Assembly (NCBI RefSeq): GCF_033898505.1
Contig: NZ_JAXAFK010000001.1
Location: 1,860,001-1,924,000, forward strand
From: Pectobacterium carotovorum
GTDB lineage: Bacteria > Pseudomonadota > Gammaproteobacteria > Enterobacterales > Enterobacteriaceae
Length of the DNA: 64,000 nucleotides
Direction of reading: 5' to 3'
Shown here piece after piece: positions 20,463 to 30,479 of the stretch (position 1 is the stretch's first letter; the number at the start of each line of letters is the position of its first letter). The translations under genes and the position numbers were made by a program. The notes below the pieces were generated by a model, which was not told where the DNA came from, ran no database searches, and saw nothing but the letters and a program-made list of their open reading frames with translations.

Positions 20463-22016
20463 ATGCGTAAGAATTTTCCGGTCAGTGATATTCAGTATTT
20501 ATTAGATGAAAAAGCCAAGCTAATGTCGGTGACCACCACCGATAGTCATATCACTTATGCAAATGACGATTTTATTGATGCCAGTGGTTACGACTTTGAG
20601 GAAATCCTCCACCAACCTCACAATATCGTGCGCCACCCGGACATGCCCCCGCAGGCGTTTGCCGACATGTGGGCAACGCTAAAGGCAGGTAAAATCTGGA
20701 CAGCCGTCGTCAAGAACCGCCGCAAGAATGGCGATTACTATTGGGTCAAAGCCAGTACGACGCCGTTGATGAAGAACGGGAAAATAACAGGATATATGTC
20801 GGTGCGAACCCGAGTTTCACAGGAAGAGATTCGGCAAGCTGAAGCGCTTTACCATCAAATGAATGAGAATAAATTAAAAAACCGCCGACTCTTTCAGGGA
20901 CTGCTGATTTATAAAGGCGCGCTAAAATTTCTTAGCTTATTTAATGTTATTCCCGTACGTTGGCGGATAAGAAGCTATGTATTCCTTTTCATGCTATTCG
21001 CGCTGCTTTTCTTACTTGCAACGCTTCCACTCACAACGCCGCTATTAATTTTTGTTTTGGTGCTGCTCGCTGGCGCAGCAATAACCAGCGAATTATTAGT
21101 TCAACACTTAGCAAAACCACTGGAAAAAATTCTACGTCAGGCCATTAATTCCGCGTCCGGGCAGGCGGATAACTCGTTTCAACTAAATCGCGTGGATGAA
21201 GTGGGTATGTTATTACGCGCCGTCAATCAATCTGGCATGAATTTCCGCACGTTTGTCGATGATGTTAACGGCAAGCTAGCAGAACTGCGCCACGCCTGCG
21301 GCGAGATCGCCTCCGGGAATTACACGCTGAGCCAGCGCTGTGAAGATACCGCACAAAGTTTGCAATCCACCGCATCGTCAATGGAAGAGCTGACGGCGAC
21401 GATTCAAAGCAACGCCTCTGCTTCGCAGTTGGCAACACGCTGTGCGAACGATGCTAATCAGGCCGTGGATGCTGGTGAGAAAGCAGTGAGTCAGGTCACG
21501 GACACCATGGCGGTTATGACCCGCTCCAGCAAAGAGATCACCGACATCATCAGCGTGCTGGATAACCTGGCGTTCCAGACCAACATTCTGGCGCTCAATG
21601 CGGCAGTCGAAGCCGCTCACGCGGGAGAACAGGGTAAGAGCTTCGCTGTAGTCGCAGGGGAAGTCCGTATTCTGGCGCAGCGTAGTGCTGCCGCTGCCAA
21701 AGATATCGCCGCCATTATCGATACCACGATCGCCAACATTCACACTAGCGATAAATTGGTCAACCACACCAGCCACTCGATGCACAATATATTGACGCAG
21801 GTGCAGCAGGTGACTCAGCTTGTGAATCAAATCAGCCTGGCGACACAAGAGCAGTCGCAAGGTCTGGGGCAGATTAACTCCGCGGTGAACAATATTGATG
21901 AATTGACACGCCAGAACACGATTTTGGCGACGCATTCTAGTTCTGCTATTAACAGCCTGGAACAGCAGATCTCCACAATGTCCGAAGCCGTGTCGGTTTT
22001 CAGTACGCCTCGCTAA
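20463..22016 (+). CDS. PAS-domain methyl-accepting chemotaxis protein (Aer-like), paralog
   Basis: Second 517-residue Aer-like receptor, alignable end to end with its upstream neighbour. PAS domain with THYAND-type core ([33 protein letters not shown]), a two-helix membrane anchor near 170-215 ([34 protein letters not shown]), a HAMP-like region, and the signalling tip [41 protein letters not shown]. The membrane segment and linker are more diverged from the paralog than the PAS and tip are. It has its own sigma-28-like promoter, so the pair need not be one operon. Confidence 0.93.
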   Translation: MRKNFPVSDIQYLLDEKAKLMSVTTTDSHITYANDDFIDASGYDFEEILHQPHNIVRHPDMPPQAFADMWATLKAGKIWTAVVKNRRKNGDYYWVKASTTPLMKNGKITGYMSVRTRVSQEEIRQAEALYHQMNENKLKNRRLFQGLLIYKGALKFLSLFNVIPVRWRIRSYVFLFMLFALLFLLATLPLTTPLLIFVLVLLAGAAITSELLVQHLAKPLEKILRQAINSASGQADNSFQLNRVDEVGMLLRAVNQSGMNFRTFVDDVNGKLAELRHACGEIASGNYTLSQRCEDTAQSLQSTASSMEELTATIQSNASASQLATRCANDANQAVDAGEKAVSQVTDTMAVMTRSSKEITDIISVLDNLAFQTNILALNAAVEAAHAGEQGKSFAVVAGEVRILAQRSAAAAKDIAAIIDTTIANIHTSDKLVNHTSHSMHNILTQVQQVTQLVNQISLATQEQSQGLGQINSAVNNIDELTRQNTILATHSSSAINSLEQQISTMSEAVSVFSTPR

Positions 22017-22135
22017 CCCCGTTCTTACATTATTATCGCCCCTCAATTTCAAACCGTTACTGTCAGTCAGGTAACGGTTTGTCACCGCCCTATTTTCTGA
22101 TAGCTTAATCTAAGGATTTTTCGGAGAAACTATCA

Positions 22136-23128
22136 ATGAAACTGGCAATTTACAGCACTAAGCAGTATGACCGTAAATATCTGGAGCAGGTCAATCAGCA
22201 GTTTGGCTATGAGCTGGAGTTTTTTGATTTCATGCTGACGTCGCGCACTGCCAAAACAGCGGCGGGCTGTCAGGCCGTCTGCATTTTTGTGAACGATGAC
22301 GGTGGTCGTGAGGTGCTGACCGAACTGGCAGAGATGGGCATTAAAACGCTGGCGCTACGTTGCGCAGGGTTTAACAATGTCGATTTGGAAGCCGCTAAGG
22401 AACTGGGTATCAGTGTGGTGCGCGTTCCCGCGTATTCCCCTGAGGCCGTCGCCGAGCACGCCGTCGGCCTGATGCTGACGCTTAACCGCCGCATTCACCG
22501 TGCCTATCAACGTACTCGCGACGCGAACTTCTCTTTGGAAGGGCTGATTGGGTTCAATATGCACAACCGGACGGCGGGCATTATCGGCACCGGAAAAATC
22601 GGCATCGCGACCATGCGTATCCTGAAAGGTTTTGGCATGCGCCTGCTGGCCTTCGATCCCTATCCGAATCCGCAGGCATTGGAATTAGGGGCAGAGTATG
22701 TCGATCTGAAAACGCTGTATGCCAACGCGGACGTCATTTCCCTGCACTGCCCGCTGACGCCGGAGAATCATCACCTGCTGAATCATGCGGCCTTTGCGCA
22801 AATGAAAAACGGCGTCATGATCGTCAATACCAGCCGTGGTGGACTAATCGACTCACAGGCGGCCATCGATGCGTTAAAACAACAGAAAATTGGCGCGCTG
22901 GGTATGGACGTTTATGAAAACGAACGCGATCTCTTCTTTGCCGATAAATCCAACGATGTGATTCAGGACGATGTTTTCCGCCGCTTATCCGCGTGCCACA
23001 ACGTACTGTTCACCGGACATCAGGCATTCCTGACGGAAGAAGCGCTGATCAGCATTTCACAAACCACGCTACAAAACCTGAAAGACATCAGCCAGAACGC
23101 ACCCTGCGCCAATCTGGTGACATCTTGA
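22136..23128 (+). CDS. ldhA: Fermentative D-lactate dehydrogenase
   Basis: NAD-dependent D-2-hydroxyacid dehydrogenase of 330 residues, reducing pyruvate to D-lactate in fermentation. It matches E. coli LdhA in length and in MKLAIYSTKQYDRKYLEQVN. Nucleotide-binding GTGKIG lies near the middle. Catalytic Arg in VNTSRGGLID, Glu in DVYENERDLF and His in TGHQAFLT are all present. It has a GGAGAAACTATCA leader before the ATG. E. coli also has ldhA next to ydbH and hslJ/ydbJ; here two receptor genes are interposed and hslJ is not seen. Confidence 0.96.
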   Translation: MKLAIYSTKQYDRKYLEQVNQQFGYELEFFDFMLTSRTAKTAAGCQAVCIFVNDDGGREVLTELAEMGIKTLALRCAGFNNVDLEAAKELGISVVRVPAYSPEAVAEHAVGLMLTLNRRIHRAYQRTRDANFSLEGLIGFNMHNRTAGIIGTGKIGIATMRILKGFGMRLLAFDPYPNPQALELGAEYVDLKTLYANADVISLHCPLTPENHHLLNHAAFAQMKNGVMIVNTSRGGLIDSQAAIDALKQQKIGALGMDVYENERDLFFADKSNDVIQDDVFRRLSACHNVLFTGHQAFLTEEALISISQTTLQNLKDISQNAPCANLVTS

Positions 23129-23133
23129 CCTTC

Positions 23134-23260
<127 letters not shown>

Positions 23261-23286
23261 TTGCGGCAGTGCTGACTGCCGCACAC

Positions 23287-23577
23287 TTACCCCGCCGGAC
23301 AGCTTCCATTCATCAGCGACTGTTCGCTACAGCGCTTACCATTGGCTAACTGGCAGGCCCCCACGCTCGCACCGTCCAGTTGTCGGGAGATCGCCATTGT
23401 CCCGCCAATCAGCGTACAGTTAACGTCAACCGGAGAACTGCTTTTTAGCAACACGACAGCATTCTTATCATCATTTTGCGTGGCGTCTTGCTGGGTCGCA
23501 GCAGTGTTCTCACTATGGTTGCTGCATCCCGCCAGCAACAACACAGCGGCAGTACATAGCCATGGCAATAATTTCAT
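23287..23577 (-). CDS. ydbJ: DUF333 lipoprotein (YdbJ-like)
   Basis: Small lipoprotein, 96 residues from the ATG at 23577 (MKLLPWLCTAAVLLLAGC, lipobox LLAGC), preceded by GAGG. A start at 23631 would put 18 odd residues before the signal. The C-terminal half VNCTLIGGTMAISRQ...GACQLANGKRCSEQSLMNGSC shows the spaced Cys and Gly pattern of the DUF333 family. Its function is unknown. In E. coli the DUF333 protein YdbJ also sits near ldhA, so orthology is plausible. Convergent with ldhA across the ERIC element. Confidence 0.75.
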   Translation of the reverse strand: MKLLPWLCTAAVLLLAGCSNHSENTAATQQDATQNDDKNAVVLLKSSSPVDVNCTLIGGTMAISRQLDGASVGACQLANGKRCSEQSLMNGSCPAG

Positions 23578-23841
23578 GTTTTGGCCTCGGATCGGGTGGG
23601 GAGTCGGTTCTGACGCCACGTTTGGCATCAATACCTATCAAATAGATTTTTCAGACGAGGACTATATCTATCACACCTCACGCCGACAACACAGGGCTCA
23701 ATGCAGGTAAACGGGAAAAAGATCAAGGAAATGGTGGGTTATCTTAAGGGGCGAAACTATTTTGATGTAGACATAGTTGATGTAGACATAATGACAGAGC
23801 CACCACTGTCGGGTGACTCTGTCGATCATTTTATCTCATTA

Positions 23842-24810
<969 letters not shown>

Positions 24811-24833
24811 TCATTTATCTATTTAGATTATTC

Positions 24834-24986
24834 TCACCGTGCACAAAAACACTTCGCGCGATTGCACCCAGGCCGTCTTTTATTTGAGTCATCGGCGCGA
24901 CGCTCTTTATCAACCACCTCCTCTTTTTTATTAATGTCTTCTGACACACGTTCATTCTTCAAACGTTCATTGTTCTCTTTTTCCAT
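24834..24986 (-). CDS. Small charged ORF with Cys-rich tail, upstream of pectocin
   Basis: A 50-codon ORF on the bacteriocin strand, 35 bases upstream of the pectocin start. It begins MEKENNERLKNERVSED, is very rich in Lys, Glu, Arg, Asn and Asp, and ends GCNRAKCFCAR. A good Shine-Dalgarno (AGAGAGGGATAA) precedes its ATG. No homologue is recognised. It could be a leader peptide, a small accessory protein or a decayed remnant. A membrane or periplasmic immunity role looks unlikely, since it has no hydrophobic stretch. Confidence 0.4.
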   Translation of the reverse strand: MEKENNERLKNERVSEDINKKEEVVDKERRADDSNKRRPGCNRAKCFCAR

Positions 24987-25304
24987 TTATCCCTCTCTAT
25001 TAAATTGATTCGTGAGCATGGTGGAAATTTCCGCTCAGCCGATAACATCTGTCACAACGCGAGAGATATATTACGTTTAATGTCTATTTTATTATTTTAA
25101 AGCACTTTGCTAATCAGACGGTTGCTGGTCAGCACCGAATACGGCTCGGCTTGCATTACCGAGCGAGTAAGCGGCAGCCGAAATGTACAATAACCTTCGA
25201 TGGCAATACCATGAGGAAAGGAAATAGCGTTCAGAACGTAACGTGGTTAGTCGGTGGCGTGTTGCATAAGCCTCTTGATATTTACATCAACACATATAAT
25301 CATT
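24987..25304. other. Decayed or non-coding stretch between small ORFs
   Basis: A plus-strand frame is open from 25046 to the TAA at 25328-25330 (about 94 codons), but its only ATG is at 25211 (MRKGNSVQNVTWLVGG..., ending NHFNGYEIDF). This looks like the 3' remnant of a lost gene rather than a functional one. I could not assign it to a family. Confidence 0.3.
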
Positions 25305-25499
25305 TTAATGGTTACGAAATTGATTTTTAAGTACATTAATTACTAAAAGATCACCTAAAGGCCCTTGCTTTATTTTTCGATATTCTTCCATTTTATTCAT
25401 ATAAAGAGAATAGCATTCCTCCTTGCCAGAAAAAATTAAATAACCTAGTCCCATTTCACAGCCCCGTGAATATATTAATAGGACGACACAGCAATACAT
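25305..25499 (-). CDS. Hypothetical small protein
   Basis: A 64-residue ORF from the ATG at 25499 (MYCCVVLLIYSRGCEMGLGYLIF), ending LGDLLVINVLKNQFRNH, divergent from the cystatin-like gene. The N-terminus is hydrophobic with several Cys and the rest is mixed helical. No family is recognised. Its position makes it one candidate for a pectocin immunity protein or its remnant, but nothing in the sequence shows this. It could also be chance coding in low-GC DNA. Confidence 0.35.
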   Translation of the reverse strand: MYCCVVLLIYSRGCEMGLGYLIFSGKEECYSLYMNKMEEYRKIKQGPLGDLLVINVLKNQFRNH

Positions 25500-25527
25500 T
25501 GTCAATCAAATTGAATGAGGTGAAATA

Positions 25528-25800
25528 ATGTCAGATCAACTTTCTGGTGGATGGACTGCTTTCCGTGATTTGAATGATGCGGATAAATCACTTTTTAAAT
25601 CTACCGTACATTTGCTGGGTGTGGCTTATACACCACTATTTGTTGCAACACAGGTGGTATCGGGCACGAACTACTCCTTTCTGACGAAGGGTACGGTAAC
25701 CTCGCCAGAAGCTCCGCTAAAAATTGTCAAAATTCATATTTATAAGCCGCTGAGCGGCGATGCGCACATTACTAAAATTGAAGAAGTCCTGCCGCAATAA
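25528..25800 (+). CDS. Cystatin/stefin-like protein (putative cysteine protease inhibitor)
   Basis: A 90-residue protein without signal peptide that matches the type 1 cystatin (stefin) layout. It has an N-terminal Gly-Gly (QLSGGW), a helix-forming stretch, the central TQVVSGTNYSF (cystatin QxVxG loop, as TQVVAGTNY in stefins), and then a strand and loop IHIYKPLSGDAHI resembling the KVFKSLPG region of stefin A. The length is close to stefins (98). Cystatins inhibit papain-like proteases by inserting the N-terminal Gly region and the QxVxG loop. Whether this protein inhibits any protease, and where it acts, is unknown. GAGGTGAAATA precedes the ATG and a strong terminator follows, so it is a complete single-gene unit. 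Confidence 0.7.
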   Translation: MSDQLSGGWTAFRDLNDADKSLFKSTVHLLGVAYTPLFVATQVVSGTNYSFLTKGTVTSPEAPLKIVKIHIYKPLSGDAHITKIEEVLPQ

Positions 25801-25844
25801 CGCTACGGCTAATTGATTTATCTCGCTAGCCGTAGCGTTGTTTT
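25799..25844 (+). terminator. Rho-independent terminator of the cystatin-like gene
   Basis: Perfect 13-bp stem (AACGCTACGGCTA / TAGCCGTAGCGTT) beginning in the stop codon, 15-base loop, followed by GTTTTAT. Confidence 0.85.
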
Positions 25845-25859
25845 ATATCGTCTACTTCC

Positions 25860-26110
25860 CTGCTTTGCCAGAACCGCGTCTTTGAACCAACATCTGACGG
25901 TGACGCAGGCATTTGTGACGAAGCAGTTGCTTTCGCCAGCAGATCTTCTGCATTTTTGACACGTTACACTTCCAGCACATCATGAGGAATAGTGTGTTTA
26001 CCATCCCAGCAGAGAATACTTTTCACGGCGCTATTGCTTTCATCAGCATCAGTTAGCTGTTGAATCGTGGTCGTCTGTGGTTATGCAGTTACGCTCGACG
26101 TAAGCGTGGT
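25860..26110 (-). pseudogene. Degraded coding remnant
   Basis: Read on the minus strand, this stretch gives protein-like fragments (TIQQLTDADESNSAVKSILC, then WDGKHTIPHDVLEV and a stop, then VKNAEDLLAKATASS) without an intact start or continuous frame. It suggests a gene lost from the bacteriocin island. The family was not recognised. The rest of 25845-26170 shows no gene. Confidence 0.35.
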
Positions 26111-26176
26111 GATATCGCCCTTATTTTCTTGCTGCCCATGCGAATAAGCGCTCTAACAAAAACGCTTATCGGCACA

Positions 26177-26202
26177 AACAAAAAAGCCACCCGAAGGTGG
26201 CC
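26177..26202 (-). terminator. Distal terminator of bacteriocin-immunity operon
   Basis: Stem GGCCACC-type (GCCACC / GGTGGC, loop TTCG on the minus strand) followed on the minus strand by a T-run (26177-26185). Second of two tandem terminators downstream of the immunity gene. Confidence 0.75.
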
Positions 26203-26221
26203 GATACTGATTTTGTGGTAT

Positions 26222-26258
26222 AAAAAAACCGGAGCAGCTTTTTAAGGCATACTCCGGT
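26222..26258 (-). terminator. Proximal terminator of bacteriocin-immunity operon
   Basis: 7-bp stem ACCGGAG / CTCCGGT with a 17-base loop and a run of Ts on the minus strand. First terminator after the immunity gene. Confidence 0.7.
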
Positions 26259-26312
26259 ATCTTTCGCGAATTTAGCGCGTATTAATTAAGAACACAAGCA
26301 ATTAACTTTAAG

Positions 26313-26570
26313 TTAGAAGCCATATTTTTTATCAGTTACAAATTTTGGAGCAACCCAATTAGGTCCTTTTACAACGATGCCGTTCTTATCTTCAAGGATG
26401 CCCCTGTGGAAAAGCTCATTGTATTTAGCGGAAAGCTCACCGCTGGATATAACATCGAAATTAGTATAAGTATAAAGTCTATCCAATTGTTTATAATCCG
26501 ATGTTAATGCAAAAACAGTAAGAACATCTTCCAATGTTTCATTTTGGATAACTTCTTTCATATTAGCCAT
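26313..26570 (-). CDS. Putative immunity protein of the S-type bacteriocin
   Basis: An 85-residue cytosolic-type protein (MANMKEVIQNETLEDVLTVFAL...GPNWVAPKFVTDKKYGF), intact, overlapping the bacteriocin 3' end by 8 bases and followed by two terminators. Size, position and coupling are those of nuclease-bacteriocin immunity proteins. The family is not recognised by name. An in-frame ATG three codons in is an alternative start (AGGAGGGAAAAATGGC precedes the first). It remains intact although the toxin gene is frameshifted, so the strain may be immune but a non-producer. Confidence 0.7.
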   Translation of the reverse strand: MANMKEVIQNETLEDVLTVFALTSDYKQLDRLYTYTNFDVISSGELSAKYNELFHRGILEDKNGIVVKGPNWVAPKFVTDKKYGF

Positions 26571-28904
26571 TTTTCCCTCCTAATGCGTCTTTGAGTTCCT
26601 GTTCGTAGGCTGCCTGCAAAGCAGCATCAGTGTACAACGGTTGCTCTTTCTCATTAATCTTGTAGTCTTCAAGCGTCGCTGTATGCGTGTCGTTCCAAAC
26701 AGAGCTTTCTTCTTGAATGCTACTAGGCACTTGGCCATCTTTGATACCTAAATTTCTGTAGCGCTCCAACTCTCTTAGTTCATGCGTATAGAATCGCTTG
26801 TCGGTATCCGTGGCAGTAAATTGCCCATTCAGTATGTTTTCTAAGCGTTCAATCATCACTTTGTTTTCAGCCGATATCTTAAAACGCCCTGTGTGTAATT
26901 TAACATTGTCCACACCTGTACGGTCAATCTTAACGTTTTGCCAATCCAGCTCCAAGATCGGACCGCCTGCCTTATCTGGATTATAATAACGTTTACTATA
27001 TTTTCCTTTCTCTGTCCCACCATACGGATTACTGTTAAACACAACATAAAATGGTTCAACACCAGAGCCAGAAGCGGTTGGCAACCAGATTATATAGTCA
27101 TCAATATCCACTGAATCAGCAACTGGCGTTATCGTAACGGTGATTTTATCAACAGGTTTAATATCAACACCAGTATTCAGTAATGCTTTATAGTCAGGAG
27201 CAGTATTACCCGTATTGCCGACATTTCCAATCGGAGGAAACGCTGGGTTTTCCAGTACAAGGCGATGGGAATATCCAGATTTCCATTTTTCTTGGCTAAA
27301 TCGTCAAAGTTAGTAGGAGACTTATATCCCGGGATATCTTTTACTGGGATGGAAAATAAAATATCGACATCCTTCCCAACAATCTTACCGCCGCCAATCA
27401 TCCCTTGTGGCTTATATGAAAAAGAGGCTAATGCCCCCGAAGGAACACTTTGGGAAATAGATGCAGTAGATCCAGATGTAGCAGCATAAAATGCTGACAA
27501 CAGTGTACTAAGTTGAGTTTGTACTGTGCCAAATGTTGATACATTGACTCTGTTACGTTTTATCTCTTTTTCTTCGGCAAGCGTTCGCTCCGTTTCAACC
27601 TGAAGCAGATTATTCTCAGCAAGCAATTGCTCAGCCTTAGACAGATCAGAACGAGCCTGGTTCAGAACATGACTCTCTTGTTCCAATGCATTATTTGCTC
27701 TGAAATAAGCCTGATGAAAGTTATTCATCGTTTGCCATAAAGCAAGATAAATAGGATATCCCGGTCCCCCAGTTATACCCGCACTTAACAGACCTCTATT
27801 TTGATTATAAAAATTGTCGCGATTTTTTGCAGCGGTATTCACCTGTTCTTGATAAACCGCAACAGTTTTAGTTTTTTCTGAAATGGTTGCAGTAGAGCTT
27901 TCTTTTAGCTGTTGAGCAAAAGAGAGCACTTGGCGGATTTCAGTTAATTTTCGTTCCGCAGCAGTAATTGGATGACGCAATAACCACTCCTGCTCACGGC
28001 GCTTGGCCTCTTCAACCTGTTTTTTCTCTTCCTCTGCTGTGACAATTTTTGAAAGAGACACGTATACCGGTTCATGGTCGCTACCAAAATCAATAAAAGC
28101 ATGGTGCGTATCCGCTACAGGCGTGGACAGAAAAGAAGAAACCTGAACATCATCTTTTACTTTCGGCGGATTCTGTGCCAAAGCAGGTTTGGTATTATCT
28201 ACCTTGATTTGGAATGCAGGTTCACCAGCAATAATTTTCGCTGAGTACACGCCGGGTACTGCGGTTTTCTCTGCTTTAACTACGGGAATATTCGCAACTG
28301 GCGCATTCACCGCTGGCTGAGTAAGCGTAAGTTGACGCTGGGAAAGTTCAGTATTAATCACACTCTGAGCCAATAAACTGGCGGGAGCCGTTGGCAATGA
28401 TGTAATTTCACTGACGGGTAGACTACTAACTAGCCCCGCAGGCATTGCTGTAACGTTATACCCTTTATTTAGCACTCCCTGTTGAGCAGCTAACTGGGCT
28501 AAGGCCTGCTGATGTGCCTGATTGTATATAGAATCGAGACTACTGGGAGCGGTACTGGAAGGCCACATTGCACCTACAGTAACACCCAATAGCCGCCCAG
28601 CAACGGGGAGCGCACTGCTAATTACTGCACTAATTTTGGCGAGGCCCGTCTCAATTGCTACCGTATTTATTGTAAATCCTGGCGTTCCAAAAATAGGATA
28701 GACCGGCATCGGTAGCGCGATTACCAAATAGGGATTAATGATAGCCTGCTTTTCAGGATTTTTACTAAAATCAACGGCAGAGCCACCTTTACTATTGTCC
28801 CTGTCATTACCACCTTTGCGGTCATCGTTTGAAACCCAACCACCACCGCCATCTACGGTCATGGTGTCTCCATCGTTTGGAGCATATAAACGGTACTTAA
28901 TCAT
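26563..28904 (-). pseudogene. S-type (carocin-like) bacteriocin, split by a one-base frameshift
   Basis: The first frame (28904 to about 27250) gives residues 1-551. These hold a TonB-box-like DTMTV at 13-17 in a Gly-rich disordered N-terminus, a hydrophobic Pro-rich segment, a long charged helical region (about 295-470), and the beginning of an S-type pyocin translocation domain. After ...DIPIALYW the frame is lost. Removing one base of shift continues as NPAFPPIGNVGNTGNTAPDY, then IIWLPTASGSG...PFYVVFN, and a C-terminal killing domain with His-containing motifs KLHTGRF, RFYTHELRELERYR and WNDTHTATLEDY. The restored product is about 780 residues, similar to carocin S2. The killing domain is probably a nuclease (inference). 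The lesion is a missing G in TGG(G)AAAACC near 27248-27252. It could be real decay or an assembly error. Confidence 0.85.
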
Positions 28905-28930
28905 TGAAGTTCTCCATTATAAAATGCCAA

Positions 28931-28950
28931 TACTGTATTTTTATACAGTA
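28931..28950 (-). promoter_or_regulatory. LexA (SOS) box upstream of the bacteriocin
   Basis: TACTGTATTTTTATACAGTA matches the LexA consensus CTGT-N8-ACAG with an extended palindrome. It lies 26 bases upstream of the bacteriocin start at 28904, the usual place for SOS-induced colicin genes. Confidence 0.9.
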
Positions 28951-29457
28951 TTGCATTATAGAGACTTCTCTGATCTGGCTAAAGCATTCGCCTAATTTCA
29001 TAAACACAGTTAATAAACTGATTTTAAAAGTCTATTTTATCAATCTGCCTCTGAATGCTCTGCATCATCTGTGCATTCAACACCTCAATTTCCCGCGTCG
29101 TGTTCTCCATATCCTTTCACAGTATCCTTAGTTAAACTGACACTGGAATCACTTCAATCTCAAATGAAAATCAGGGGGAACAAGCATACCGACGATATTA
29201 TCTATCATTACAAAGAACATGGTCTTACTGAAATCCAACGCTTACGCTTCGTTTTTCTACCGCGAATACGCAACGGTGAGCAAAAAAACCAATTACGCAT
29301 GCGGCACTATAGGGCCATTGTGGAACACTGCTGTAAAACGATCTGGCATTCGTCGCCGTAATCCGTACCATACACGCCATGATCGTGCAGACCGTGTTGG
29401 CGTCTGCGCTGAACCGTTTTCCATCCGCAACGCCTTTTGCAACGAGCACAGATAAAA
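28951..29457. other. Intergenic region between bacteriocin and ttcA
   Basis: About 500 bases with no gene I can support. A plus-strand frame at 29071-29361 is open but has no recognisable product or good Shine-Dalgarno. This junction marks the right border of the bacteriocin island. The ttcA promoter should lie in the right part. Confidence 0.4.
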
Positions 29458-30393
29458 ATGTCAGAAAAACAAGAGATTAACCCTAAAACTCAGTACAACC
29501 TCAACAAATTGCAAAAGCGCCTGCGGCGTAACGTCGGCGAAGCTATCGCTGATTTCAATATGATTGAAGAAGGCGACCGCATCATGGTGTGCCTGTCCGG
29601 CGGGAAAGATAGCTTCACCATGCTGGAAATTCTGCGCAATCTGCAACAGAGCGCGCCCGTTAACTTTTCTCTGGTCGCGGTGAATTTGGATCAGAAGCAA
29701 CCTGGGTTTCCAGAGCACGTTCTGCCGCAGTATCTTGATAGCATCGGCGTGGAGTACAAGATCGTCGAAGAAAACACCTACGGGATTGTAAAAGACAAGA
29801 TTCCAGAAGGGAAAACCACCTGCTCACTGTGCTCACGCCTGCGCCGTGGGATTTTGTACCGTACCGCAACGGAACTCGGCGCAACGAAAATCGCCCTTGG
29901 TCACCACCGCGACGATATTCTGCAAACGCTGTTCCTGAATATGTTCTACGGTGGAAAGCTGAAAGGCATGCCACCGAAGCTGATGAGCGATGACGGTAAA
30001 CATGTCGTTATCCGCCCACTTGCTTACTGCCGTGAAAAAGATATCGAGCGCTTTGCTGAAGCTCGCCAATACCCGATTATTCCGTGCAATCTGTGCGGTT
30101 CGCAGCCAAACCTGCAACGTCAGGTGATTAAAGATATGCTGCGCGACTGGGACAAACGCTATCCTGGCCGTATTGAGACCATGTTCAGCGCCATGCAGAA
30201 CGTTGTGCCTTCTCATCTTGCCGATCATGCCCTGTTTGATTTCAAAGGCATTCGTCACGGTAGCGACGTGGTGGATGGTGGCGATCTGGCTTTTGACCGT
30301 GAAGAACTGCCGTTGCAGCCCGTTGGCTGGCAGCCGGAAGACGATGACGAGACATCGTCACTCACCCGCCTGGATGTGCTGGAAATAAAGTAA
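29458..30393 (+). CDS. ttcA: tRNA 2-thiocytidine biosynthesis protein
   Basis: TtcA, 311 residues as in E. coli, makes 2-thiocytidine at position 32 of tRNAs. PP-loop ATP pyrophosphatase motif SGGKDS near residue 48; the [4Fe-4S]-binding Cys pair CSLC and further Cys in CNLC ([10 protein letters not shown]). I chose the ATG at 29458 ([19 protein letters not shown]) by homology; an upstream TTG would add seven residues. E. coli ttcA is the attachment site of the Rac prophage. Here the accessory DNA lies upstream of an intact gene. Confidence 0.96.
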   Translation: MSEKQEINPKTQYNLNKLQKRLRRNVGEAIADFNMIEEGDRIMVCLSGGKDSFTMLEILRNLQQSAPVNFSLVAVNLDQKQPGFPEHVLPQYLDSIGVEYKIVEENTYGIVKDKIPEGKTTCSLCSRLRRGILYRTATELGATKIALGHHRDDILQTLFLNMFYGGKLKGMPPKLMSDDGKHVVIRPLAYCREKDIERFAEARQYPIIPCNLCGSQPNLQRQVIKDMLRDWDKRYPGRIETMFSAMQNVVPSHLADHALFDFKGIRHGSDVVDGGDLAFDREELPLQPVGWQPEDDDETSSLTRLDVLEIK

Positions 30394-30420
30394 GCGCGAC
30401 TTTCCCGAAAGAATAATGAC

Positions 30421-30463
30421 ACGGTGGCAAGCAGCAGCAATTGCTGTTTCGCCACCGTTTTTA
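30421..30463 (+). terminator. Terminator of ttcA
   Basis: 8-bp stem ACGGTGGC / GCCACCGT, with a smaller internal pairing in the loop, followed by TTTTTATTT. Confidence 0.8.
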
Positions 30464-30479
30464 TTTCCGTTTTCTACGT

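Noticed and set aside
26060..26245. 61-codon plus-strand frame in the bacteriocin island
   Set aside because: Runs antisense into a terminator hairpin and has low-complexity composition; treated as chance.
29071..29361. 96-codon plus-strand frame upstream of ttcA
   Set aside because: No recognisable domain, poor start context, overlaps other open frames; not supported as a gene.
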